Source: Pluralibacter sp. UBA7423 (GTDB lineage: Bacteria; Pseudomonadota; Gammaproteobacteria; Enterobacterales; Enterobacteriaceae). Taken from it: a DNA stretch of 64,000 nt. The stretch spans positions 39,565 to 103,564 of the forward strand of contig DKMD01000021.1 in NCBI GenBank assembly GCA_002470465.1, in the 5' to 3' direction. The notes below the pieces were generated by a model. It saw only the letters and a program-made list of their open reading frames with translations, made no database searches and had not been told where the DNA came from. The position numbers and the translations under genes are program-made. Shown here in pieces: positions 1 through 9,963 of this stretch (the first letter of the stretch is position 1; every line of letters begins with the position of its first letter).

Positions 1-140
1 TATCGAACCCGACGGCGGATCACTATTTACCGCTGCTGTATGTGCTGGGCGCGTGGGACGGGCAGGAGCCTGTCAACATTGTGACAGACGGGATTGAGAT
101 GGGGAGTCTGAGTATGCTTTCGGTACAGATCGGGGAGTGA
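1..140 (+). CDS. ygiD: 4,5-DOPA dioxygenase extradiol family protein, 3' end only
   Basis: Only the last 45 codons lie in the window, read in frame 3 and ending in TGA at 138-140. The translated tail (LLYVLGAWDG, then GIEMGSLSMLSVQIGE) matches what I recall of the E. coli YgiD C-terminus. YgiD belongs to the LigB-type extradiol ring-cleavage dioxygenases, which act on catechol-type substrates such as DOPA using a non-haem metal. The gene converges on ygiC, as in E. coli. The metal ligands lie outside the window, so function is inferred from family and synteny. Confidence 0.85.
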   Translation, partial: SNPTADHYLPLLYVLGAWDGQEPVNIVTDGIEMGSLSMLSVQIGE

Positions 141-186
141 TGAAATTGCCCGGAAAACAACGCGTCGCCGGGCATTTGCAAGAGCG

Positions 187-1347
187 TTACTCCACAAAAG
201 TATGCGGATAGAAGCGTGACAGATCCTGAGTGATCAGCGCCCGATCTTCACGAATGCCGATCCCGGCAGGCTGGTCGTTGATCAGCCAGCTACCGATCAG
301 CGTATAGCTGTCGCCAAATTTAGGTAGTTCGCAAAACTGCTGGACGATCATGCCTTCTTCGCCGTAAGGCCCTTCAACCGCTTCCAGCACTTCACCGTTC
401 TCCACGATCGACACATTTGCGCCTTCACGGGAGAAAATCGGTTTCTTCACGTACTTCGCCATTTCCGGGTATTCGTCTTCGGCGAAATACGCTGGCAGCA
501 GGTTCGGGTGATCCGGGAACATTTCCCACAGCATTGGCAACAGGGCTTTGTTGGAGATAATGCTTTTCCAGGCCGGTTCCAGCCAGCGCACGCCAGCGTC
601 TTCGAGCTTGGTGGAGAAAATCTCCCGTAGCATGTATTCCCACGGATAGAGCTTGAACAAATTGCTGATAACCTGATCCTGCAGATCGGTGAACTGACCC
701 TTTTCGCCAAGCCCGATATCTTCGATGTACAGAAATTCGCTGGCGACGCCGGCTTCGTTGGCGCAGTCCTGCAAATACTGCACGGTACCGCGATCTTCTT
801 CGGTGTCACGGCAGCAGGTAAAGTGCAGCAGATTAAAACCGTGCTGTTCACGCAGCACGGCAAAGCGCTCAATCAGCTTTTCCTGCAGGCTGTTAAACTG
901 ATCGCTTCCCTCAGGCAGCTTTCCGGCATTGAGCTGATCTTCCAGCCAAATCCACTGGAAGAATGCTGCTTCGTACAGAGACGTTGGTGTGTCTGCGTTA
1001 TTCTCCAGAAGCTTAGGTTCACCTTTGCCGTCCCACGCCAGATCGAGGCGGGAGTAGAGCGACGGCTGCTGCGTTTGCCAGGACTGGCGCACGAAGCTCC
1101 AGGTGTGCTTCGGGATGCGGAACTTAGTCAGCAGTTCATCGCTGCTGACCACGCGTTCCACAACTTTCAGGCACATCTGATGCAGTTCGGCGGTGACGTC
1201 TTCGAGTTTCTCGACCTGATCAAGCGTTAGTTTGTAATAGGCGTCTTCACACCAGTACGGCTCACCGTACATGGTGTGGAAGTTGAAGCCATACTCGGTG
1301 GCTTTTTCGCGCCAGTCCGGGCGCTCGGTGATGCTGACTCTTTCCAT
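187..1347 (-). CDS. ygiC: ATP-grasp, glutathionylspermidine synthase-like protein YgiC
   Basis: The 386-residue product has the same length as E. coli YgiC. It corresponds to the synthetase (ATP-grasp) half of glutathionylspermidine synthase without the N-terminal amidase. Family-typical segments are visible, including the stretch [20 protein letters not shown] near residues 100-120 and [12 protein letters not shown] near residue 305. The family joins glutathione-like peptides to amines at the expense of ATP, but the natural substrate of YgiC is unsettled. Its start lies 5 bases after the ygiB stop, so the two genes are almost certainly cotranscribed. A full two-domain Gss is encoded at the other end of this window. 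Confidence 0.9.
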   Translation of the reverse strand: MERVSITERPDWREKATEYGFNFHTMYGEPYWCEDAYYKLTLDQVEKLEDVTAELHQMCLKVVERVVSSDELLTKFRIPKHTWSFVRQSWQTQQPSLYSRLDLAWDGKGEPKLLENNADTPTSLYEAAFFQWIWLEDQLNAGKLPEGSDQFNSLQEKLIERFAVLREQHGFNLLHFTCCRDTEEDRGTVQYLQDCANEAGVASEFLYIEDIGLGEKGQFTDLQDQVISNLFKLYPWEYMLREIFSTKLEDAGVRWLEPAWKSIISNKALLPMLWEMFPDHPNLLPAYFAEDEYPEMAKYVKKPIFSREGANVSIVENGEVLEAVEGPYGEEGMIVQQFCELPKFGDSYTLIGSWLINDQPAGIGIREDRALITQDLSRFYPHTFVE

Positions 1348-1352
1348 GACGG

Positions 1353-2018
1353 TTAGCCGCCCATCGAACGGGTGGAGGTTCCCGCAGCGCTGCGCGACAT
1401 GGTGGACTGTTTAGCGACGGACTCACCAAAGCCGCCGCGGGTGACGGTGCTGGTGGTGGCCGGTTTTGGTGCCATCGCGGTTTTCGGCACGTTCATGGTG
1501 CGTCCGGACTGCGCTGCGCCGTAGCTTTTCCCGCCTGCGTCGGTGTACTGACCGTACGCCGGGCTTGCCGGGTTTTTCGAGCTGAACAGCGGCTGCTGCT
1601 GCATTCCGCCACTCATCATGCGGCCCATCATGTAGCCTGCCATCAGCGGCATCCAGAAGCTGCCGCCGCCCTGCTGGGCCTGCGCCTGATTTTCTGGAGC
1701 CATGCCTGCCTGGGCTGGCGCCTGCTGGCACTGGCCTTCGCCAAACTCTGCCACGCAGTCTTCACGGCTGGCGTATTTTGGCGCGGTGCGCTCGGCTTCT
1801 TTCAGCGCATTATTGTACGAGGCGGTACATTCGGCGCTTTTGCCCGGGTTGGCACTCGAGCAATCATCCGCGTTCTGGTACATCGATACCGTTTCATCTG
1901 TTTTTTCGCAGCCTGAAAGCATAAAGACTGCGGTGATCGCCAGCGCAACCGGCGTCAAATGGCGTGCGCCCCAGTTCTTGCGGAACGAAGCGTGATTAAT
2001 TGTTTTTGTCCGTTTCAT
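1353..2018 (-). CDS. ygiB: DUF1190 family protein YgiB
   Basis: The product is 221 residues, close to the 223 of E. coli YgiB. After a basic N-terminus there is a hydrophobic segment ending in a lipobox-like MLSGCEK near residue 37, which suggests a lipoprotein or membrane-anchored envelope protein. The middle has paired cysteine motifs ([26 protein letters not shown]). A Gly/Met/Gln-rich stretch ([15 protein letters not shown]) follows, then a low-complexity Ser/Thr/Gly tail. The gene lies downstream of tolC and immediately upstream of ygiC. The function is unknown; family and synteny are clear. Confidence 0.88.
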   Translation of the reverse strand: MKRTKTINHASFRKNWGARHLTPVALAITAVFMLSGCEKTDETVSMYQNADDCSSANPGKSAECTASYNNALKEAERTAPKYASREDCVAEFGEGQCQQAPAQAGMAPENQAQAQQGGGSFWMPLMAGYMMGRMMSGGMQQQPLFSSKNPASPAYGQYTDAGGKSYGAAQSGRTMNVPKTAMAPKPATTSTVTRGGFGESVAKQSTMSRSAAGTSTRSMGG

Positions 2019-2150
2019 TATCTTTCATCCTGGACCCAGTGGTAGCGCTCAGGATAGTGGATGAGTGGTTGAAATTGAAGCGATGAGGGACGAGCGACGC
2101 AGATCTTTACGTTGCCTTACGTTTATTTTTGTGGGAGTTGTGAGAAAAGG

Positions 2151-2180
2151 AATAAACCCCGGCGAACGATGCCGCCGGGG
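2151..2180 (-). terminator. Rho-independent terminator after tolC
   Basis: An 8-bp GC stem (2157-2164 pairing with 2173-2180) encloses an 8-base loop. On the minus strand it is followed by TTTATT. It lies just after the tolC stop at 2190 and before ygiB, so it would end or attenuate tolC transcripts. Confidence 0.75.
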
Positions 2181-2189
2181 CAGCCCGAA

Positions 2190-3674
2190 TCAGTTTTTGA
2201 ACGGGTTAGAGCCAGTGCTGCTGGTGGTTCGCTGGGCGGCTGGCTGCGCCGCAGGTGCGGTGCTGGCGCCATTGCCATTATAACCATCCGCGTTAGCGTC
2301 CTGCTGGGCATTCTCAGGCGCAACGGTTTCCGGAGAGGTGGAAACCGGCTTACCGAGCGTGCCGTTCAGGGCCAGCAGGTCGTTCTCATTGAGCGTACCC
2401 AACGCTGACTTGATGTTCAGCTGGTTGATCAGATAGGTGTAACGCGCGCTGGAGAGCTGCTGTTTTGCGTTGTACAGCGTGGTGGTCGCATCCAGAACGT
2501 CAACGATGGTGCGGGTACCGACCTGGTAACCGGCTTCCATCGCATCCAGTGAGCTCTGCGCAGAAACAACGGCCTGTTTGTAGGCGTTGATGCTGCTCAC
2601 GGAAGCGTTGATGTTATTAAAGGAAGAACGCACGTTCTGTACCACGTTGCGGTGCGCGCTTTCCAGCTGCTCGCTTGCGCCAACAAAGTTGTACTGCGCT
2701 TGTTTCACCTGCGAGGTGACTGAGCCACCGCTATACAGCGGCAGGCTGAAGTTCAGGCCAATCTGATTCTGACCGATGTTGCGATCGGTATACTGGCTGC
2801 TGGTGGCGTTGCTACCGTTATACTTGGTATCCGTAACGCCGGTAGACGCTGTCAGACCCACGGTCGGCATATGGCCGGTTTCTGCATAACGAATTTGCTC
2901 ACGCGCCAGGTCCTGGCTCAAACGAGCCTGCAACAGCGCCAGGTTACGATTTTCAGCCTCTTTCAGTAGCGCATTCACCGGCTGTGACTTGTCCGTTTTG
3001 AAGCTGCTGACGTTCAGAGAGGCCAGTTCCGGATAGTAGTTACCGGTGACCTGGCGCAGCTGTTCAACGGCGTTGTCGAGGTTGTTACGGGCAGTGACTT
3101 CGTTTGCCAGCACGGTATCGTACTGTGAACGGGCGTTCTGCACGTCAGTGATAGCCACGAGACCGACGTTAAAACGTTGAGTCGTCTGATCCAACTGTCG
3201 GTAAATCGCCTGTTTCTGTGCTTCGGTGTAGGAGAGCGAATCGATAGCGCTCAGCACGCCAAAGTAAGCGGTTGCCGTGTTCAGGATCAGGGTTTGCTGA
3301 TCGGTCTGGTAGGTGACGTCCTGAATACCCGCGGATTTTTCCTGCAGCGTCAGGGCGCGCCATTTCGACATATCGAAAATGGTTTGCGTCAGGGACAATG
3401 AGGCACTGGTCGCATTAGAATTGATACCATTCTGATCTTTATAGCCGTTCGTATAGGTATAATCTGCGCCTAAACCGAGCTGAGGCAGTAACGGGCTGCG
3501 TGCTTCGTTAATTTTTTCGAATGCAGCATCACGATCTGCCGCGGACTTACGCAGGTCCGGGTTGCTCAAACGTGCCTGCTGATACACCTGCAACAGGTTT
3601 TCCGCATGGCTTAGTGCGCTGAAGCCCGTCAGGCTTAAGCCGATAAGGATGGGGAGCAATTTCTTCATTTGCAT
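2190..3674 (-). CDS. tolC: outer membrane channel TolC
   Basis: TolC is the trimeric outer-membrane exit duct used by AcrAB-type efflux pumps and type I secretion systems. The 494-residue product starts with a signal peptide (MQMKKLLPILIGLSLTGFSA, cleaved about residue 24). It carries the two repeated coiled-coil/β-barrel halves of the OEP family, with conserved stretches such as RSPLLPQLGLGADYTYTNGY and VGTRTIVDVLDATTTLYNAK. A Gln/Ala/Asn-rich tail ends in NPFKN, as in enterobacterial TolC. The start is supported by near-identity of the first 20 residues with the E. coli protein. This housekeeping TolC coexists with a second, shorter TolC-like protein at 18292-19623. Confidence 0.98.
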   Translation of the reverse strand: MQMKKLLPILIGLSLTGFSALSHAENLLQVYQQARLSNPDLRKSAADRDAAFEKINEARSPLLPQLGLGADYTYTNGYKDQNGINSNATSASLSLTQTIFDMSKWRALTLQEKSAGIQDVTYQTDQQTLILNTATAYFGVLSAIDSLSYTEAQKQAIYRQLDQTTQRFNVGLVAITDVQNARSQYDTVLANEVTARNNLDNAVEQLRQVTGNYYPELASLNVSSFKTDKSQPVNALLKEAENRNLALLQARLSQDLAREQIRYAETGHMPTVGLTASTGVTDTKYNGSNATSSQYTDRNIGQNQIGLNFSLPLYSGGSVTSQVKQAQYNFVGASEQLESAHRNVVQNVRSSFNNINASVSSINAYKQAVVSAQSSLDAMEAGYQVGTRTIVDVLDATTTLYNAKQQLSSARYTYLINQLNIKSALGTLNENDLLALNGTLGKPVSTSPETVAPENAQQDANADGYNGNGASTAPAAQPAAQRTTSSTGSNPFKN

Positions 3675-3867
3675 TCCTTGTTGTGAAGCATTTAGCGCTG
3701 ATCTAATTCAAAAAGATTCGTCGATTGTACCAGAGTCTTGCCGCTTAAAAAGTTGGCGTATCGTGCCATCTGACGTTAATTTGCACCAATCTATCACAGC
3801 ACCATTAAAAAGTAGTCAAATGGGCCGGAAATCCATAATTTCATCACGAAGTCACCAGGAATGAACG
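3675..3867. promoter_or_regulatory. divergent tolC / nudF promoter region
   Basis: These 193 bases separate the divergent tolC and nudF starts and must contain promoters in both directions. The stretch is AT-rich compared with the flanking genes. The ribosome binding site CCAGGAATGAACG precedes the nudF ATG. I did not identify a convincing mar/sox/rob box by eye. Confidence 0.6.
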
Positions 3868-4500
3868 ATGAGCAACAAACCACAGTCAGTCGTTACTTAC
3901 GGCAAAAATGATGTAGAAATTATTGCACGAGAAACGCTCTACAGCGGTTTTTTTTCGCTGGAGTCGTGGCGTTTCCGTCACCGGTTATTCAATGGTGAAA
4001 TGAGCGGTGAAGTGCGTCGTGAAATTTTTGAACGCGGGCATGCCGCAGTCTTGCTACCCTTTGACCCAGTGCGTGATGAAGTTGTGCTGGTGGAGCAGAT
4101 TCGCATCCCGGCTTACGATACCAGCGAAAGCCCGTGGCTGCTGGAAATGGTTGCCGGGATGATTGAAGAGGGCGAAACACCTGAGGACGTGGCCCGCCGT
4201 GAAGCGGTGGAAGAGGCCGGTCTCGACGTGAAACGAGTCAAAAATATGCTCAGCTATCTGGCAAGTCCAGGTGGCACCAGCGAGCGCCTGACCATTTTGG
4301 TCGGCGAAGTGGACGCCACGACCGCGCACGGTATTCACGGTCTGGCAGATGAACACGAAGATATTCGGGTGCATGTGGTTAGCCGGGAACAGGCTTACCG
4401 GTGGGTAGAAGAGGGAACAATCGATAACGCAGCCTCTGTCATCGCCCTGCAATGGCTGCAATTGCATTATCAGGCATTACGAAACGAGTGGACAAAATGA
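3868..4500 (+). CDS. nudF: ADP-ribose diphosphatase (Nudix)
   Basis: The 210-residue product is a Nudix hydrolase that splits ADP-ribose to AMP and ribose 5-phosphate. The Nudix box is complete around residues 97-119 ([12 protein letters not shown], then REAVEEAGL). The N-terminal sequence and length fit E. coli NudF. The stop codon overlaps the yqiB start in an ATGA arrangement, so the two are translationally coupled. It is the first gene of the nudF-yqiB-cpdA-yqiA-parE series. Confidence 0.96.
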   Translation: MSNKPQSVVTYGKNDVEIIARETLYSGFFSLESWRFRHRLFNGEMSGEVRREIFERGHAAVLLPFDPVRDEVVLVEQIRIPAYDTSESPWLLEMVAGMIEEGETPEDVARREAVEEAGLDVKRVKNMLSYLASPGGTSERLTILVGEVDATTAHGIHGLADEHEDIRVHVVSREQAYRWVEEGTIDNAASVIALQWLQLHYQALRNEWTK

Positions 4501-4919
4501 AGCGCTATACACCTGACTTCCCTGAAATGATGCGTCTGTGCGAAACCAACTTCGCCCAGCTGCGCCGACTGCTGCCCCAAACGGATGCGCCCGGCGAAAC
4601 GGTGAGCTATCAGGTGGCCAATGCGCAATACCGGTTAACGATCAGCGAATCGACCCGCTACACTACTCTGGTGGAAATTGAGCAGACCGTGCCCGCCGTG
4701 AGCTACTGGAGCCTGCCGTCAATGACGGTGCGCCTTTACCACGATGCGATGGTGGCTGAAGTGTGTTCGAGTCAGCAGATTTTTCGCTTCCAGGCACGGT
4801 ATGATTACCCGAATAAAAAGTTGCATCAACGCGACGAAAAGCATCAAATTAACCAGTTTTTGGCCGACTGGCTGAGGTACTGTTTAGCACATGGAGCGAT
4901 GGCGATTCCGGTTTGTTAG
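4497..4919 (+). CDS. yqiB: DUF1249 protein YqiB
   Basis: A 140-residue cytosolic protein of the DUF1249 family, the same length as E. coli YqiB. The ATG at 4497 overlaps the nudF stop and gives the conserved N-terminus [17 protein letters not shown] longer reading frame exists upstream, but that part lies inside nudF and is not conserved. No catalytic motif is evident. The conserved block ([19 protein letters not shown]) lies near the C-terminus. The gene sits between nudF and cpdA. The biochemical role is unknown to me. Confidence 0.92.
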   Translation: MKRYTPDFPEMMRLCETNFAQLRRLLPQTDAPGETVSYQVANAQYRLTISESTRYTTLVEIEQTVPAVSYWSLPSMTVRLYHDAMVAEVCSSQQIFRFQARYDYPNKKLHQRDEKHQINQFLADWLRYCLAHGAMAIPVC

Positions 4920-4943
4920 CGTCGTGAAACCTAAGGACACCAT

Positions 4944-5771
4944 TTGGAAAGCCTGTTAAATCTCACTCTGGCTGGTGGGGCCGGGGTGAGAGTCTTACAA
5001 ATCACTGATACTCACCTGTTTGCTGAAAAACATGAAACGCTGCTGGGAGTGAACACCTGGGAAAGTTACCAGGCCGTACTGGCAGCCATCCACGCTTCAG
5101 AGCGTGAGTGCGATCTCGTCGTCGCCACTGGGGATTTAGCACAGGATCACTCATCCGCGGCCTATCAGCATTTCGCTGAAGGCATCGCGGGCTTTGACGC
5201 GCCCTGCGTCTGGTTGCCCGGCAACCACGATTTTCAGCCAGCCATGTACAGTGCTCTACAGGATGCGGGAATCTCCCCGGCAAAGCGCGTCTTTGCTGGC
5301 GAAAACTGGCAAATTCTGATGCTTGACAGCCAGGTGTTTGGCGTACCGCACGGTGAACTAAGTGAATTCCAGCTCGAATGGCTGGAACAACGTTTGATGG
5401 AATCCCCCGATCGCTACACGCTGTTGCTGCTGCATCATCACCCGCTTCCGGCCGGGTGCAGCTGGCTGGATCAGCACAGTCTGCGTAACGCGGGTGCGCT
5501 GGATCGCGTGCTTATGCGCTTCCCAAGGGTTCGGCATTTGCTCTGCGGGCATATCCACCAGGAGATGGACGTGGACTGGAACGGCCGTCGGATGATGGCG
5601 ACGCCGTCAACCTGCGTGCAGTTTAAACCGCACTGTGCGAATTTTACTCTTGATACCATTGCCCCAGGCTGGCGCTGGCTGGAACTGCATGCTGACGGTA
5701 CGCTTACCACCGAAGTCTGCCGCCTGGACGGTGCGCAGTTCCGCCCGGACACTGCTTCAGAAGGATACTGA
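4944..5771 (+). CDS. cpdA: 3',5'-cyclic-AMP phosphodiesterase CpdA
   Basis: CpdA is a class III cyclic nucleotide phosphodiesterase that hydrolyses cAMP and so damps CRP signalling. The product is 275 residues and starts at a TTG (4944-4946), as in E. coli, preceded by AAGGACACCA. The calcineurin-like metallophosphoesterase motifs are in order: ITDTHL (DxH), GDLAQD, GNHDF, HHHPLP and GHIHQ. The stop overlaps the yqiA start by one base (TGATG), indicating coupled translation. Confidence 0.96.
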   Translation: MESLLNLTLAGGAGVRVLQITDTHLFAEKHETLLGVNTWESYQAVLAAIHASERECDLVVATGDLAQDHSSAAYQHFAEGIAGFDAPCVWLPGNHDFQPAMYSALQDAGISPAKRVFAGENWQILMLDSQVFGVPHGELSEFQLEWLEQRLMESPDRYTLLLLHHHPLPAGCSWLDQHSLRNAGALDRVLMRFPRVRHLLCGHIHQEMDVDWNGRRMMATPSTCVQFKPHCANFTLDTIAPGWRWLELHADGTLTTEVCRLDGAQFRPDTASEGY

Positions 5772-6346
5772 TGTCTACGCTTCTCTATCTCCACGGATTT
5801 AACAGTTCGCCGTTATCGGTGAAAGCCACGGCCATGAAGACGTGGCTTGCGGAGCACCATCCGGAAATCGATATGGTGGTGCCACAGTTGCCTGCATTTC
5901 CAGCACAGGCGGCGGAGCTACTGGAGAAACTTGTCATGCAACACGGCGGGGCTCCGCTTGGGATTGTAGGGTCGTCGCTCGGCGGCTATTACGCCACCTG
6001 GCTGTCACAATGCTTCATGCTGCCTGCCGTGGTGGTTAACCCGGCGGTACGTCCGTTTGAGTTGCTCACCGGTTACCTCGGTCATAATGAGAATCCCTAC
6101 ACCGGGGAGCAATATGTGCTAGAGTCACGCCATATTTACGATCTGAAAGTGATGCAAATCGACCCGCTTGAAGCGCCGGATCTACTCTGGCTGCTGCAAC
6201 AGACGGGCGACGAGGTGCTGGATTATCGCCAGGCCGTTGACTACTACGCCGCTTGTCGACAAAACGTTGAAGAGGGCGGGAATCATGCCTTCATCGGCTT
6301 TGAAGATCATTTCACACAGATTATTGATTTTCTGGGACTGCGTTAA
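5771..6346 (+). CDS. yqiA: α/β-hydrolase esterase YqiA
   Basis: The 191-residue product is a small α/β-hydrolase of the UPF0227 family. E. coli YqiA has acyl-CoA and short-chain ester hydrolase activity. The oxyanion HG motif ([10 protein letters not shown]), the nucleophile elbow GSSLGGYYA and a late histidine ([12 protein letters not shown]) are all present. The gene is translationally coupled to cpdA and ends 27 bases before parE. Confidence 0.94.
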   Translation: MSTLLYLHGFNSSPLSVKATAMKTWLAEHHPEIDMVVPQLPAFPAQAAELLEKLVMQHGGAPLGIVGSSLGGYYATWLSQCFMLPAVVVNPAVRPFELLTGYLGHNENPYTGEQYVLESRHIYDLKVMQIDPLEAPDLLWLLQQTGDEVLDYRQAVDYYAACRQNVEEGGNHAFIGFEDHFTQIIDFLGLR

Positions 6347-8269
<1,923 letters not shown>

Positions 8270-8280
8270 GGCAAAAAGGA

Positions 8281-8314
8281 CAGGGTGGTTTAGAAAGGCA
8301 CACGCACCACCCTG
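8281..8314 (+). terminator. inverted repeat just after parE
   Basis: A perfect 9-bp stem (CAGGGTGGT at 8281-8289, complement at 8306-8314) with a 16-base loop begins 11 bases after the parE stop. No T-tract follows, so it may be a Rho-assisted or mRNA-stabilising hairpin rather than a true intrinsic terminator. It marks the last core-like sequence before the island. Confidence 0.4.
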
Positions 8315-8448
8315 CCAAACTACTGCTCAATTAACCTGCCGGGGCTGATGAAATCTCCCCCTGCGTCGGGTGGCATCAAAAGCTTTCCCCGCGCGACCTC
8401 TGCTCTGCCCAGTCACATCCTCTTAATAGCGCTGCTTTGATTCATTTC

Positions 8449-8494
8449 GGCGGGCTTACGTTCATCATGGCGGGAGAGGTGTAAAAATGGCGGG
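8449..8494. repeat. three GGCGGG motifs at exact 20-bp spacing
   Basis: GGCGGG occurs at 8449, 8469 and 8489, exactly two helical turns apart, in the gene-free stretch 8270-8560. The third copy also forms the left arm of the adjacent terminator. The rest of this gap (8315-8448) shows nothing else I recognise. Confidence 0.45.
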
Positions 8495-8512
8495 CTGAAA
8501 ATTCATCCCGCC
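8483..8512 (-). terminator. Rho-independent terminator of the peptide-fimbria operon
   Basis: On the minus strand GGCGGG (8507-8512) pairs with CCCGCC (8489-8494) across a 12-base loop and is followed by ATTTTTA. It lies about 50 bases beyond the stop of the last small peptide gene and probably ends the fimbrial transcript. Confidence 0.65.
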
Positions 8513-8560
8513 AGAGTAGCGTTTAAGGCCACTATTGCCTTAATTCACGCGCGACGCTTA

Positions 8561-8818
8561 TTACTTGAACAGTGGAGCAGGCAGCGGAGCGGGAGCGGGT
8601 TTTTTGTGGAACAGGCCATCCAGGAATGAGGAGACATTCTGGAAAATTTCTACGATCTGACCGATACCGTTACCGACTTCTGACAGCACGCCGGAAGCGC
8701 CTTTCAGGCCGAAACCCTCCAGAACCTCACCAATTCCTTTACCGATGGCAGCACCCGTATCTGCAATGGCACCTGCGCCTGATACCGCTTCGATTTCCTG
8801 ATTGTGTAATTCTCTCAT
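8561..8818 (-). CDS. double-glycine-leader peptide 1 (class II microcin-like precursor)
   Basis: An 85-residue precursor starting at the ATG at 8818, which has a good ribosome site (AAGGA). The frame extends further upstream, but that part is weak. The leader MRELHNQEIEAVSGA is 15 residues and ends in Gly-Ala, like the leaders of microcins L and E492; the colicin V leader is also 15 long. The predicted mature 70 residues are rich in Gly with several GxxxG motifs (GAAIGKGIGEVLEGFG, GNGIGQ). The tail is unusual and Pro/Ala-rich (HKKPAPAPLPAPLFK). It is the last gene of the fimbrial operon, 83 bases after the adhesin. Processing by the C39 exporter at 14839-16980 is inferred. Mature activity is unknown. 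Confidence 0.78.
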   Translation of the reverse strand: MRELHNQEIEAVSGAGAIADTGAAIGKGIGEVLEGFGLKGASGVLSEVGNGIGQIVEIFQNVSSFLDGLFHKKPAPAPLPAPLFK

Positions 8819-8847
8819 TTTTTCATCCTTACTCTTGAGGTTTAAAT

Positions 8848-8883
8848 AAACCCGGCGGCGAACGCATTTTTCAGCGCCGGGGT
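8848..8883 (-). other. hairpin between adhesin and peptide 1 genes
   Basis: On the minus strand CCCCGGCGC pairs imperfectly with CGCCGGG across an A-rich loop and is followed by TTTATTT. It could attenuate readthrough from the adhesin gene into the peptide gene or protect the upstream mRNA. Confidence 0.4.
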
Positions 8884-8901
8884 TGGGAAGCATATTCCGC
8901 A

Positions 8902-9930
8902 CTACTGATAGTCAATCTGATAGACCAGGATCGACTGCAGCTTGCCGGGAGTCATATTTTTGTCCCGAACGTAATATCCAGCCCGCAGCGGTATGGTGAC
9001 CACCGATTGCCCGTCTTCGAAGTTGCCGACCTCAAAGTTCTGGCCAACGGTTACCGGCGTGAACGGCTGACCCCGGGCACCCTGGAACATCTGCAGGGCA
9101 ATCCCCGGCGCGCTCTCGCCTGAGTCCAGACTTTTGAAGAAGAACAGCCCATCGCTGGCCGAGCCTGGAACGTCCTGGCCGGTAAGCTTCATCATGATTG
9201 CCTGGGTGCTCCAGAGCGTGGAGTTACAGGAAAGCTGAACGTTAATATCAGCCGTGTGCCCGTCAACCGGCCCTGTTCCCTTCACGTCGCTGATGTTGAG
9301 TGGCGGCAGATTTGCGGTGTAGTTGCCACTGCCCATTACGTCACAGGTCTGAGTGGTGAATACCAGCTTGTTACCGTTTTTCATATAAAACACCATATCG
9401 CTGGTATCGAACTGGTCGCCCACGCTGAACAGCATGACGGTGTTTTTCGTGCTGAGAAGCGTGTTCTCTGCGGTTTTTACCAGCTCAATAGTGACGTCCA
9501 GAGTAAGACGCGTGGCGTCTTTCGTGGACAGGCTCGGAAGCCAGATATAGCTGGTCTGGAGCCCGGTATTAAAAGCCTTACGGGTATTACCGCGGTCACC
9601 GGCTACCGTGATATAGAGCGTTAATCCGCTTTTGCTGCCAAACACGTTGGAGACATCCGAGCGGTTGATATAAATGGGCTCGGGCCCGCTGATTGAGCTG
9701 CCTTTTCTGCCATCCTTCGCACACCAGATAGGGATCTGGTGTGTTTTGCTAAACAGCACGGTGCCAACAGGGGCGCTGGCGTTAATGCCATTCGGCATTT
9801 CGTTGAAGTCGAACAACGTTGTCACCATTGACGAACTGTCAAAATCGCAATGCACCGCCGCCTGAGTGATAAGCGGCGCGGTGATAAGGCCCGCGCCGAG
9901 CGTCAACAGTATAAAAAAACGCTTAAGCAT
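8902..9930 (-). CDS. fimbrial tip adhesin (two-domain, FimH-like position)
   Basis: The 342-residue product has a signal peptide (MLKRFFILLTLGAGLITAPL, cleavage about residue 24). Its size fits a two-domain tip adhesin: an N-terminal receptor-binding domain with a Cys pair (AVHCDF, IPIWCAK) and a C-terminal pilin-like domain from about residue 195 (TQTCDVMGSG, VQLSCNS). The C-terminus SILVYQIDYQ has the penultimate aromatic residue used for chaperone binding. It follows the usher by 33 bases. The receptor cannot be predicted. Because the operon has no other minor subunit, this is the only candidate tip component. Confidence 0.8.
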   Translation of the reverse strand: MLKRFFILLTLGAGLITAPLITQAAVHCDFDSSSMVTTLFDFNEMPNGINASAPVGTVLFSKTHQIPIWCAKDGRKGSSISGPEPIYINRSDVSNVFGSKSGLTLYITVAGDRGNTRKAFNTGLQTSYIWLPSLSTKDATRLTLDVTIELVKTAENTLLSTKNTVMLFSVGDQFDTSDMVFYMKNGNKLVFTTQTCDVMGSGNYTANLPPLNISDVKGTGPVDGHTADINVQLSCNSTLWSTQAIMMKLTGQDVPGSASDGLFFFKSLDSGESAPGIALQMFQGARGQPFTPVTVGQNFEVGNFEDGQSVVTIPLRAGYYVRDKNMTPGKLQSILVYQIDYQ

Positions 9931-9963
9931 ATAGTTTTCCTGATCTTTACGTTCACACCGACG

